This document shows, in pieces, positions 1 through 7,920 of a stretch of DNA of 64,000 nt. Each line of letters starts with the position of its first letter. Position 1 is the first letter of the stretch. Below the pieces are notes generated by a model. The model was not told the origin of the DNA, searched no databases, and saw only the letters and a program-made list of their open reading frames with translations. Origin of the DNA: Verrucomicrobiaceae bacterium (GTDB lineage Bacteria; Verrucomicrobiota; Verrucomicrobiia; Verrucomicrobiales; Verrucomicrobiaceae); NCBI GenBank assembly GCA_027486585.1, contig JAIXOU010000099.1, forward strand, positions 1 through 64,000, given 5' to 3'. A program made the translations under genes and the position numbers.

Positions 1-1
1 A

Positions 2-316
2 AGAGCAGCCCGGTCAAAGGCTCCATCCGCAGCAAGCGCAAGCGCTGCTGCCTCGACCCCGCCTTCAGGACCGAAGCCACCCAACACATTTTCCATGGTT
101 TTGGTGCGTAAGCCCTGGCTGATTGGTCAGTCCGTAGATATTTACGTTGATGGAATAATTTCTGATCGAGCAGTTCTTATTCAAGGACGAACGCCACATG
201 CAATCGAAAGTCATTTCTTTGAGTCAGGCAATAGTCGGTCGAATATTGTTTTTGCCGTCTTCTCTGTTTTGTTTGGAGCATGCGTTTTCGCGTTAAAGCG
301 CTTCCGTCACAGTTAA
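2..316 (+). CDS. Partial hypothetical membrane-anchored protein (left edge)
   Basis: This frame is open from the left edge of the window to a stop at 316, so it may be the 3' end of a longer gene. If it starts inside the window, the first ATG is at 95 and gives 73 residues. The last third holds one hydrophobic segment (about residues 50-67 from that ATG) followed by a basic tail (KRFRH), which fits a C-terminal membrane anchor. The upstream part is rich in Ala, Ser and Pro and resembles a linker. I recognise no domain. A second frame (1-111) is also open from the edge, so the frame assignment before 95 is uncertain. Confidence 0.4.
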   Translation, partial: RAARSKAPSAASASAAASTPPSGPKPPNTFSMVLVRKPWLIGQSVDIYVDGIISDRAVLIQGRTPHAIESHFFESGNSRSNIVFAVFSVLFGACVFALKRFRHS

Positions 317-394
317 ATAGAAATAAAGGGTCTTTCGCTCTATGGATACATTCGTTTGAGAGAATGGGATTACTGTCAGCGTGAAACACAGTGC

Positions 395-1444
395 ATGAAA
401 TCTCTTCTAGTCGCTTTTTTTGCCCTCACACTCGCAGCCTCGGCCCGCGATAAGACACTCGATCTTTATTGGATCGACTCGGAGGGCGGTGGCTCGACGC
501 TGATCGTGACGCCTGAGGGAGAATCGGTGCTCATTGATACGGGCAATCCCGGGGGGCGAGATCCGCAGCGTATCCTGAAAGTGGCGACTGAGATCGCGGG
601 GCTGAAGCGGATCGATCACGTCATCATCACGCATTTTCACATGGATCACTTTGGTGGGTTGGCTGAGCTGGCAGAATTGCTGCCGATTGGGACACTTTAC
701 GATAAAGGCATCCCTGAAGGTAGCCCAGACGGAAAGGCTCAGGATTTGCGGTGGACTCTGGCCAGCAGGCCTTATCGCGAGGCAAAGGTGGAAAAGAGAG
801 TCGTGCTCGCGGCCGGTGACGTGGTGCCGCTGAAGCAGGCTGAAGGTAGCTCAAAGCTCACGCTGCGTTGCATTGGCGCTAACCAGAAGTTTGTTCCAGC
901 TGCTCTTGATCAGTCGGAGAATCCGCTGAAAGGCAGTGTGCCGCCAAAGGCACCCGATACCACGGATAATGCTAACAGCGTGGTGCTTGTTCTGGAGTTC
1001 GGTGGTTTCCGCTTCTTTGATGGCGGTGATTTAACTTGGAACGCCGAGGAGAAGCTGGTTTCACCTCACAATCTCGCTGGCACTGTGGACCTGTATCAGG
1101 TGAATCATCACGGACTGGATGTGAGCAATAATCCGATGCTGATCCAGAGTCTGGCTCCCACAGTTTCCGTGATGAATAACGGCCCACGCAAAGGCACTAG
1201 CAAATCAGCCATGGATGCCCTGAAATCCACTTCTTCGATCCAGGCCATGTATCAAGTGCATGAGAACGTCCGCCCAGATGCAGAAAATACAGCCGATAAG
1301 TCCATGATCGCCAATCACGGTGATCTAGGGGATGCCTGTGCTGCTCATCACATTCACTGCATTGTCAGTGCGGATGCCAAGACTTACACCGTCGAAGTGC
1401 CGTCCCAAAAACATAGGCGAATGTTCACGACTAGGCAGAGGTGA
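395..1444 (+). CDS. Secreted metallo-beta-lactamase-fold hydrolase
   Basis: A 349-residue metallo-hydrolase, probably acting outside the cytoplasm. The start at 395 is chosen because it opens directly into a signal peptide ([17 protein letters not shown]); longer frames use a TTG further upstream. The zinc-binding signature HFHMDH lies at residues 80-85. Later metal ligands are likely in FFDGGD (about 207-212) and NHHGLD (about 237-242). This arrangement resembles the ComEC/Rec2-type MBL domain, which here stands alone without the ComEC membrane part. The substrate cannot be told from sequence; phosphodiester or lactone hydrolysis are both possible. It converges on the pdhC gene, with a strong hairpin between the two. 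Confidence 0.85.
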   Translation: MKSLLVAFFALTLAASARDKTLDLYWIDSEGGGSTLIVTPEGESVLIDTGNPGGRDPQRILKVATEIAGLKRIDHVIITHFHMDHFGGLAELAELLPIGTLYDKGIPEGSPDGKAQDLRWTLASRPYREAKVEKRVVLAAGDVVPLKQAEGSSKLTLRCIGANQKFVPAALDQSENPLKGSVPPKAPDTTDNANSVVLVLEFGGFRFFDGGDLTWNAEEKLVSPHNLAGTVDLYQVNHHGLDVSNNPMLIQSLAPTVSVMNNGPRKGTSKSAMDALKSTSSIQAMYQVHENVRPDAENTADKSMIANHGDLGDACAAHHIHCIVSADAKTYTVEVPSQKHRRMFTTRQR

Positions 1445-1504
1445 GTTACCCTCCTGGCTTATTTCAAAAGGGTTTGTGAAATGCACGTCAGTCTTCCTGC
1501 GCAG

Positions 1505-1648
1505 CTAGGTCATGCGCGATGCATCATTGCCTTCGATTTGATGCTTTTCAGCCAGCCACTCTAGGGTCTTCCACTCAGTTGAATTCCTTTGGATTTTGGA
1601 ATTCAACTGATCTTGGATGGCCTGACGTTTCTAGCCGGGTCTGTTCAT
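1505..1648 (-). pseudogene. Possible broken small ORF downstream of pdhC
   Basis: On the minus strand an ATG at 1648, two bases after the E2 stop codon, opens a 47-codon frame broken by TAG at its sixth codon. The remaining 41 codons read as a plausible charged helical peptide (KRQAIQDQL followed later by EWKTLEWLAEKHQIEGN) and end at 1505. The position directly after pdhC and the protein-like composition suggest a decayed small gene or a gene remnant. The frame also runs through the 1575-1610 inverted repeat, so chance cannot be excluded. I do not recognise the family. Confidence 0.22.
1575..1610. terminator. 13-bp perfect inverted repeat between convergent genes
   Basis: TCAGTTGAATTCC at 1575-1587 and its exact reverse complement at 1598-1610 are separated by a 10-base loop. 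It lies between the 3' ends of the MBL hydrolase and pdhC, where a bidirectional terminator is expected. There is no clear T-run after either arm, so a classical intrinsic terminator is not certain. Confidence 0.5.
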
Positions 1649-1650
1649 GA

Positions 1651-2943
1651 TTACACTAGCATCAGCGCCGGGTTTTCCAGCAGCTTGCGCATTTCAGCTA
1701 GGAAGGTGGCAGCGACCGCGCCATCGACCACGCGGTGGTCGCCACTGAGGCCGACCCACATGCGCTGACCGACGACGATTTCACCCTTGTCGTTGACGAC
1801 GGGAGCTTTGCGAATGCTACCGATGGCGACGATGGCGGCCTGGGGTGGATTGATGATGGCGGCGAACTGGTCGATGCCGAAGGCACCGAGGTTAGAAACG
1901 GTGATCGTTCCACCAGCGAAGTCATCGGGGCTGAGCTTCTTGTTCTTGGCCTTACCAGCGAGATCCTTCACGCTTTGGCTGATTTCCATCAGGGTTTTCT
2001 TTTCAGCCTGCTTGATGACGGGTGTCACCAAACCGTCTTCGATGGCGATGGCCACACTGAGACCGACGGACTTGAATTTGACGATGGCGTCACCATCCCA
2101 GGCGGCATTGATCGCAGGCTGAGCTTGAGCGGCTCGGATGACGGATTTGAGGATAAAATCGTTAACGGTGTATTTGTTGCCACCGGTTTTCTCTGCGCTG
2201 GCGTTCAGGTGTGCGCGGAATTCCATGAGCGGACCTGCATCCACTTCCATTTGTAGGTAGAAATGGGGGATCTGGGTCTTCGAGGCCAGGAGACGCTCGG
2301 CAATGATATTGCGCATCGTGCTGGTTGGCACGCGCTCGTCATCTGGGCCATAGGTCGGGCGGATGGCTGGTGTCGCAGGTCCACGGGCTGCGCTGCTGCT
2401 GCCACCGACAGGGGCGTTTTCGACATCTTCACGGACGATGCGTCCGCCAGGGCCGGTTCCTTCGACGCTGCTTAGGTCCACGCCTTTTTCTTCAGCAATC
2501 TTGCGGGCTAGAGGGCTGGCTTTGACGCGGACATCACTAGCAGCCGCGGCGCGACGCGTCGGCTGAGGGGCGGTCGGGAGACGCGGTCCGGGAACAGAGA
2601 CGGCTTTTTTGGCACCAGCAGCTGGTTTCTCCACTTTTGGGGAAGGGGCCGCTGCAGCCTTGGCTTTGGCGATGATCTCGTCCAGGTTGGCTGGAGCTTC
2701 TTCACCGTCTTCTAAAACGACGGCTAGCGGGCTATTGAGAGGGATTTTTTCACCTGCTTTGACGAGGATGCTGTGAATGACGCCTTCAAAAAAGCAGGGC
2801 ATTTCCATCGTAGCCTTATCAGTCTCCACATCTGCCACAGATTGTCCATTGGTGACTTTGTCGCCCACTTTGACGATCCATTTGGCAATCGTGCCCTCGG
2901 TCATGGTGTCACTGAGCTTGGGCATTTCGATGATTTTTGGCAT
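1651..2943 (-). CDS. pdhC: Pyruvate dehydrogenase E2, dihydrolipoamide acetyltransferase
   Basis: A 430-residue E2 core subunit that moves the acetyl group from lipoyl-lysine to coenzyme A in the cytoplasmic pyruvate dehydrogenase complex. It has one lipoyl domain (residues 1-80, modified lysine K43 in VETDKATMEM), an Ala/Pro-rich linker, a peripheral subunit-binding domain (about 138-175, SPLARKIAEEKG) and the catalytic acetyltransferase domain (about 200-430) ending with the active-site DHRVVDG (H403, D407). The start at 2943 begins the lipoyl domain exactly (MPKIIEMPKLSD); the upstream extension of the frame looks non-coding. The MPKLSDTMTEG opening is typical of pyruvate rather than oxoglutarate E2. 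No E1 or E3 gene is adjacent, so the subunits are dispersed or the gene stands alone. Confidence 0.95.
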   Translation of the reverse strand: MPKIIEMPKLSDTMTEGTIAKWIVKVGDKVTNGQSVADVETDKATMEMPCFFEGVIHSILVKAGEKIPLNSPLAVVLEDGEEAPANLDEIIAKAKAAAAPSPKVEKPAAGAKKAVSVPGPRLPTAPQPTRRAAAASDVRVKASPLARKIAEEKGVDLSSVEGTGPGGRIVREDVENAPVGGSSSAARGPATPAIRPTYGPDDERVPTSTMRNIIAERLLASKTQIPHFYLQMEVDAGPLMEFRAHLNASAEKTGGNKYTVNDFILKSVIRAAQAQPAINAAWDGDAIVKFKSVGLSVAIAIEDGLVTPVIKQAEKKTLMEISQSVKDLAGKAKNKKLSPDDFAGGTITVSNLGAFGIDQFAAIINPPQAAIVAIGSIRKAPVVNDKGEIVVGQRMWVGLSGDHRVVDGAVAATFLAEMRKLLENPALMLV

Positions 2944-3086
2944 GGCGGAAGGGTAGGCGGCGTGTTGAGTTCGGGGAGAAAGAGGGCGGAGACTAGACGA
3001 GTCCTGAGCAAGACTCAAATTCTGTGTACCGAGAAAAAGAATCTTTTTCAACTCGGATTCTGGTTTCTCTGCGCCAAAATGCCGCA

Positions 3087-4127
3087 ATGTCTCACCCTTT
3101 AGCCATCCTCCCAGCCACAGATCCAGCCCAGATTCTTCGCCTGCGTGATCGCCAGTATGGGGCTGAGTTGATCGCGGCGGCTCTGATGCACTTTGATTTT
3201 TTCTCCTGGCTTGATCAAAACGATGGCGTGACCGACGAAGACATTTGCAAACATTTCGAGTTTGCCGCACGGCCTACGGATGTGTTGATGACGCTCTGCC
3301 GGGCCAATGGCTTCCTTACGACGGATCCTACGGGCAGGCATCATTTGGCTCAACTCGGGCGTGAGCATTTGGTCAAGGGGTCGCCTTGGTATCTGGGGCC
3401 GTATTATGCGCCGATTGAGGATACACCGATTGTGCAGGGCTTCCTGAAAGTCTTGCGCACAGGCAAGCCTGCGAACTGGCAGGCTAAGACGGATGCCAAG
3501 GATTGGCATGAGTCCATGCTGGATGAGGACTTTGCGCGCAGTTTTACGGATCTCATGAACAGTCGTGGCATGATTTTTGGTCAGTATTTGGCCAAAGCGG
3601 TGACGCCGTTGCTCGGTGGGCGTCGTCATTTGTTGGATGTCGGCGGTGGTTCAGGGATCTATTCGGCCACTATGGTCGCCGCGCACTCGGAGCTGAGTGC
3701 GACAGTGCTGGAGCAGCCACCTGTGGATGCCATTGTGCGGAAGGAGATCGCTAAGCATGGTCTCTCGAACCGCGTGCAGGTGGCTAGCGGAGACATGTTT
3801 AAGGTCGCCTGGCCAGAAACCGATATCGTGTTGCTTTCGAACGTCCTTCACGATTGGGATGTGCCAGAGATGCGTGCGCTTTTGGTGAAAGCTGCCGAGA
3901 CACTGCCTGTGGGTGGTTTGCTGATCATCCACGATGCCTTTATTAAAGATGATAAAACGGGACCGAATCCGGTGGCTGAATACTCGGCTCTGCTGATGAA
4001 CATCACCCAGGGCAAATGCTACTCGTCTGCTGAGTATGGTGCGGTTCTTCGTGAGCTTGGTTTCGCCGTGGGCCCCTATCAGGATACGGTCGCTGATCGT
4101 GGATTCATGACGGCAGTCAAGTGCTGA
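3087..4127 (+). CDS. SAM-dependent O-methyltransferase (acetylserotonin OMT-like)
   Basis: A 346-residue protein of the methyltransferase_2 family. The N-terminal part (about 10-100) fits the winged-helix dimerisation domain. The Rossmann part carries the SAM motif LLDVGGGSG (D184, G186-G190) and an acidic motif followed by SNVLHDWD, where H255 matches the catalytic base of plant-type O-methyltransferases. Small hydroxylated aromatic compounds are the usual substrates; the actual one is unknown. It is transcribed divergently from pdhC (143 bp apart) and ends 2 bp from the convergent AraC gene. ATG 3087 is preferred to an upstream GTG. Confidence 0.85.
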   Translation: MSHPLAILPATDPAQILRLRDRQYGAELIAAALMHFDFFSWLDQNDGVTDEDICKHFEFAARPTDVLMTLCRANGFLTTDPTGRHHLAQLGREHLVKGSPWYLGPYYAPIEDTPIVQGFLKVLRTGKPANWQAKTDAKDWHESMLDEDFARSFTDLMNSRGMIFGQYLAKAVTPLLGGRRHLLDVGGGSGIYSATMVAAHSELSATVLEQPPVDAIVRKEIAKHGLSNRVQVASGDMFKVAWPETDIVLLSNVLHDWDVPEMRALLVKAAETLPVGGLLIIHDAFIKDDKTGPNPVAEYSALLMNITQGKCYSSAEYGAVLRELGFAVGPYQDTVADRGFMTAVKC

Positions 4128-4129
4128 GT

Positions 4130-4963
4130 TTAACCCCAACTCTCCTGCCGATAGGCGGCTGGTGACGTGTTCCGATACTGTCGCATCATACGGCTGAAAT
4201 AGTGTCGGTTCAGCAGGCCGCAATATTCAGCAATGGACTCGATGCTATCATCCGTGTGCCGCAGCAGGCGGCAAGCTTCATCCAGGCGATAGTCGAGCAG
4301 CATTCGCATCGGGGGAAGCTGCAGTTCTTGTTGAAACAGATGGTTTAAATTACGTACGCTTAGGCCGGCGTGACGTGAGATCTGATCTGCGGTCAACTTC
4401 AGCCCCTTGTGCTGATTCATGAACTCCATGGCCTTTAAGACTCGCGGATCTAGTCTCTGCTGCTCCCAGATGCTATCGGGCAGACGCTGCACAGCCTCTG
4501 CCACAAGCTGTATCGACACCCACGGGAAGCGCACGCTACCTGGTTGCTCGCCTAATTGAATCAGGCTTTGTAACAGGCTGCGCATATGGGGCGTGTTGCT
4601 GAAGCTGTAGATCCCAGGAGCTGCTCTGTCGGCCACGGCACCGAGGCTGAAATGGGCGTACCATTTGCTAAAAGGCCCTGTGGTGGTGGTGCTAAAAGTC
4701 GTGTGTGGCGGGATCAGATACACCGTGCCTGGTTTTAGCGGCGTTTGTTTTTCGTCGATCTCGATAACGCCGCCTATTTCCATCGGCCAATACAATCGCC
4801 AATACGGGTCGTTGAGCCGGCGTAGCTCCCATTGCTGGAGTTCGATTTTCCTCGTGGTTAGGATGTCCACAGTCACACCCGGCAGTGCAACAGAGCGGTG
4901 CCCTTGAACCTGGTGGGCGGACCCTGCGGGCACGACGCTGAGAAAAGAAGGAGGCTGCGGCAT
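4130..4963 (-). CDS. AraC-family transcriptional regulator
   Basis: A 277-residue regulator. The first ~150 residues form a cupin-like sensing domain (GTVYLIPPHTTF is typical). The last ~100 residues carry the double helix-turn-helix AraC domain: first helix pair LTADQISRHAGLSVRNLNHLF, second around IESIAEYCGLLNRHYFSRMM, ending YRNTSPAAYR. The inducer is unknown; regulators of this layout often control sugar or glycan genes. It is divergent from the glpX operon. Two near-identical direct repeats in the 185-bp gap could be its binding sites, so autoregulation or control of glpX is possible. Confidence 0.9.
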   Translation of the reverse strand: MPQPPSFLSVVPAGSAHQVQGHRSVALPGVTVDILTTRKIELQQWELRRLNDPYWRLYWPMEIGGVIEIDEKQTPLKPGTVYLIPPHTTFSTTTTGPFSKWYAHFSLGAVADRAAPGIYSFSNTPHMRSLLQSLIQLGEQPGSVRFPWVSIQLVAEAVQRLPDSIWEQQRLDPRVLKAMEFMNQHKGLKLTADQISRHAGLSVRNLNHLFQQELQLPPMRMLLDYRLDEACRLLRHTDDSIESIAEYCGLLNRHYFSRMMRQYRNTSPAAYRQESWG

Positions 4964-4974
4964 AACGGATTGCT

Positions 4975-5059
4975 AAATCAGACACAAATCTGGCCGATGC
5001 TGGTATGGATGGCAAGAAAGGATCTGATAAAGATCAATTGTTAGTCAAATCGGACACAA
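4975..5059. promoter_or_regulatory. Pair of 13-bp direct repeats between AraC gene and glpX
   Basis: AAATCAGACACAA at 4975-4987 and AAATCGGACACAA at 5047-5059 differ at one base and are 72 bp apart in the same orientation. Direct repeats between an AraC gene and a divergent operon are the usual geometry for AraC-type operators. Function is inferred from position only. Confidence 0.4.
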
Positions 5060-5163
5060 CCCCAGCATGTCATGCCAATCGCCACACCTGACCAAAACCG
5101 CGCAAGGCTGGATGCTGCCCAGCGCGGTGGTGTTGCTGTTTCGGCGGCATGGTTAATCATCTC

Positions 5164-6243
5164 ATGAGCATCTCCACTTTACCTGAACTACGCAGCACTC
5201 ACGACGTCGAGCGTGTGCTTGAGTTTGAATTTGTGCGCGCCACAGAGAATGCCGCCCTTAAAGCCGTGCATTGGCTTGGGCGTGGCGAGAAGGAACTCGC
5301 AGATGCAGAGGCCTGTGCTGCTATTGCAGGCGTCTTTGATCTTTTAGATGTTTGTGGTCACGTCGTAATCGGTGAAGGCATCAAGGACAAAGCTCCCGGG
5401 ATTTTTGTGGGTGAGAAATTGGGCACTTGGAAAGAGGGGTCACCTCGGTTTGAGATTGCCCTTGATCCCGTGGATGGCACCTCGAATTTATCGAAAGGAC
5501 TCCCCAACAGCATCTCGGTCATGGCCGCTGCACAGGTGCCAGAAGGCGTGAAATCCGTAATGCGCCATTTGCCTAGTTTTTACAGCCACAAGATCGCTTA
5601 CGGCCCAGCCTTGCGTGAGCATTTCAAGAAAACAGGTGCCCTGCCACTGCTCTCCATGCCCGTGGGTGAGGTGCTGGAAATCACCGCCAAAGTCCTGGGT
5701 AAAAGACTGCGTGATCTCGTTGTCGTGACCATGGATCGTCCTCGGCACGCAGATATCATCGCCAGCATCCGTGCCAGTGGTGCCGCTCTACGCATGATCA
5801 GTGATGGTGATGTCACTGCAGCCGTAGCGCCATCATTGCCTGAAAGCGGAGTCGATCTCTACATCGGCATCGGTGGCACGCCTGAAGGCATTTTGGCGGC
5901 AGCCGCAATCAAATGTCTGGGTGGCGATATGCAGCTTGCCATGTGGATGAATGAGGCTGACACGCGTGATCGCTCAGCCATCCTAAAATCCGAGGCCAAT
6001 CTCTTTTGTCACTATCATGTCGATGACCTGATCGAAGGTGATAGTGCCCTATTTTGCGCGACTGGGATCAGTGATAGTCCACTCGTGCCGGGTGTGAAGC
6101 TCATCGGGCATCACCGTGCTGAAACCCACAGCATTCTCATGCGCGCCCGCAGCGGAACGGTGCGCCGCATCCACGCCACGCATGACCTGAATCGCAAGCT
6201 TATCCCTCTCCGCGAAAGTTTCCTCATCAACCCAACCCCCTAA
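5164..6243 (+). CDS. glpX: Class II fructose-1,6-bisphosphatase GlpX
   Basis: A 359-residue metal-dependent phosphatase that hydrolyses fructose 1,6-bisphosphate to fructose 6-phosphate in gluconeogenesis. It shows the family N-terminus (FEFVRATENAALKAVHWLGRG), the VIGEG metal-site motif and the inositol-phosphatase-type signature DPVDGTSNLSKG starting at D101. The C-terminal third (GIGGTPEG, later LIEGDSALFCATGISDS) also matches GlpX, including the sedoheptulose-bisphosphatase-active members. The start could be 5149 or 5164; neither has a clear ribosome-binding site. It is the first gene of a three-gene operon with an aldolase (12 bp gap) and dhaL (12 bp gap). Confidence 0.93.
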   Translation: MSISTLPELRSTHDVERVLEFEFVRATENAALKAVHWLGRGEKELADAEACAAIAGVFDLLDVCGHVVIGEGIKDKAPGIFVGEKLGTWKEGSPRFEIALDPVDGTSNLSKGLPNSISVMAAAQVPEGVKSVMRHLPSFYSHKIAYGPALREHFKKTGALPLLSMPVGEVLEITAKVLGKRLRDLVVVTMDRPRHADIIASIRASGAALRMISDGDVTAAVAPSLPESGVDLYIGIGGTPEGILAAAAIKCLGGDMQLAMWMNEADTRDRSAILKSEANLFCHYHVDDLIEGDSALFCATGISDSPLVPGVKLIGHHRAETHSILMRARSGTVRRIHATHDLNRKLIPLRESFLINPTP

Positions 6244-6255
6244 TCAATAAAGACC

Positions 6256-7218
6256 ATGGCCGACATCCAAATCAGCGCAGCAGACAAGAAGGACAAAGAA
6301 TATTTCACATCGACCCCACAGGAGGCTCCAGGCTTTTTCCTCAAAGGTTGCCACCAATACGACTGGGGTCTCAAAAACCGCATGAGTCGAATCTTCGACC
6401 CCAAAGATGGTCGCACCGTCATGCTCGCCTTTGATCATGGTTATTTCCAGGGCCCAACCACGGGCTTGGAGCGTGTCGATCAGACCATTCTCCCTCTCGC
6501 TCCGTATGCCGATTGCCTCATGCTCACACGTGGCATTCAGCGTAGCGTCATTCCTGCCAGCACCACGAAAGCCATCGCTCTGCGTGCTTCTGGCGGCACT
6601 TCCATGGTGAGTCCGATGGAAGAATGGGAAGGTGAAATCGACGGAAAGAAAGCCAAGTTTAATCGCCCAGGTTTTGAGCCGCTTTCCAATGAAAGCACTG
6701 CTCTCAATATCGAAGAAGCCATTCGTCTCAATGCCAGCGTTCTCGCTGTTCAAGTATTCATCGGCAGTGCATACGAGCGTCAGTCGTTGAAGAATCTCAC
6801 AGACCTTGTCGATGCGGCTAGTCGTTACGGCATCGCTGTCATGGGGGTGACCGCTGTCGGTCGTGCCATGGCTCGCACTCCGCAGTATTTCCGCCTTGCG
6901 ACGCGCATCATGGCTGAACTCGGAGCGAATGTCGTGAAGTGCTACTACACCGACACCGAGTTTGATACCGTCACCTCGTGCTGCCCAGTGCCAATCGTCA
7001 TCGCCGGTGGTAAAAAGCTTCCGGAACTCGATGCCCTGACCATGTGCTACAACGCCATCCAACAAGGTGCTAACGGTGTGGACATGGGGCGTAACATCTT
7101 CCAGAGCGACGCTCCGATCAGCATGATGCAAGCCGTGCGCGGTGTGGTGCATGAAGGTCTGACTCCTGAGCAAGGCTACGCCATGTACAACGACCTCAAG
7201 GCCAAAGGAACCAAGTAA
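6256..7218 (+). CDS. DeoC/LacD-family class I aldolase, LsrF-like
   Basis: A 320-residue TIM-barrel aldolase closest to LsrF and to archaeal-type class I fructose-bisphosphate aldolases. The Schiff-base lysine is K228 in [22 protein letters not shown] near residue 58 and the C-terminal phosphate loop [13 protein letters not shown] match the LsrF family. LsrF itself acts as a thiolase on phosphorylated AI-2, but none of the lsr transport or kinase genes are present here. Between a fructose bisphosphatase and a dihydroxyacetone kinase subunit, a fructose-bisphosphate or related ketose-phosphate aldolase role is more likely. The cysteine-rich stretch [11 protein letters not shown] at the barrel end is notable. 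Confidence 0.88.
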   Translation: MADIQISAADKKDKEYFTSTPQEAPGFFLKGCHQYDWGLKNRMSRIFDPKDGRTVMLAFDHGYFQGPTTGLERVDQTILPLAPYADCLMLTRGIQRSVIPASTTKAIALRASGGTSMVSPMEEWEGEIDGKKAKFNRPGFEPLSNESTALNIEEAIRLNASVLAVQVFIGSAYERQSLKNLTDLVDAASRYGIAVMGVTAVGRAMARTPQYFRLATRIMAELGANVVKCYYTDTEFDTVTSCCPVPIVIAGGKKLPELDALTMCYNAIQQGANGVDMGRNIFQSDAPISMMQAVRGVVHEGLTPEQGYAMYNDLKAKGTK

Positions 7219-7230
7219 TTTCTGACAACC

Positions 7231-7857
7231 ATGGAACTTAAACCCAATCAAGTCCGCCTCATGATGATTCAGGTGGCGGACGCCATCATCGCTGCGGAAG
7301 CTATGCTTTCCCAAGCCGATCGTGACCTCGGCGATGGCGACCACGGTCTTGGCATGAAACGCGGAATGGAAGCTGTGAAGGTTCAGCTTGAGCCTTTAGA
7401 GCCAAGCAGCGTCGAGCAAGTCTTCGTCACAACAGGAACGGCGATGATGTCCAGCATGGGCGGTGCCTCAGGCGCGCTCTTTGGCACCGTTTACCGTGCT
7501 GGTGGTAAAGCTCTGGCGGGTCGTGATGTCCTCGATGCAGAAGGCCTTGCGCTTTTGCTCGAAGCGGCGCTCGACGGTGTCATGAAACGGGGTGGTGCTA
7601 AGCCTGGCGATAAAACCATGATTGATGCTCTTGCCCCAGCTGCTGCGAAAGCTCGTGAGGTCACTGCGTTGGATCTGCCCGATGCTTTGACAGCCGTCGC
7701 CGCAGCCGCCGAGTCCGGCAAAGATGCGAGCAAGGCTATGATCGCCCAATTTGGTCGCGCGAAAACTCTTGGAGAAGCCTGCATTGGTTTCCCAGATGCG
7801 GGAGCCTGCTCGGTGACGATCATGCTAAGCACCATGCGCGATTACGTTTTGGGTTGA
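7231..7857 (+). CDS. dhaL: Dihydroxyacetone kinase ADP-binding subunit DhaL
   Basis: A 208-residue all-alpha protein of the DhaL/Dak2 family, which holds ATP/ADP-Mg for phosphorylation of dihydroxyacetone bound to DhaK. The Mg/nucleotide motif QADRDLGDGDHGLGM supplies D30, D35 and D37; MGGASGALFG and GDKTMIDAL are further family motifs. Length fits a stand-alone DhaL and not a fused Dak kinase. No dhaK, dhaM or PTS gene is present in the window, so the substrate-binding partner is elsewhere or the protein works on another ketose. It closes the glpX-aldolase operon. Confidence 0.92.
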   Translation: MELKPNQVRLMMIQVADAIIAAEAMLSQADRDLGDGDHGLGMKRGMEAVKVQLEPLEPSSVEQVFVTTGTAMMSSMGGASGALFGTVYRAGGKALAGRDVLDAEGLALLLEAALDGVMKRGGAKPGDKTMIDALAPAAAKAREVTALDLPDALTAVAAAAESGKDASKAMIAQFGRAKTLGEACIGFPDAGACSVTIMLSTMRDYVLG

Positions 7858-7920
7858 GTCAATAGATTGAATCACGGTTTGGTAGAAAGGCAGACAGTTG
7901 AGTCGCGTTCATAACGCCAC

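Noticed and set aside
6256-7218. Part of an AI-2 (lsr) quorum-sensing operon
   Set aside because: LsrF similarity is clear, but no lsrK, lsrR, lsrG or transporter genes are present; the neighbours point to triose/hexose phosphate metabolism.
6244-7344. A 366-codon frame on the minus strand
   Set aside because: It lies exactly opposite the aldolase gene, whose catalytic motifs are clear. The protein has no recognisable domain and looks like a product of codon bias on the other strand.
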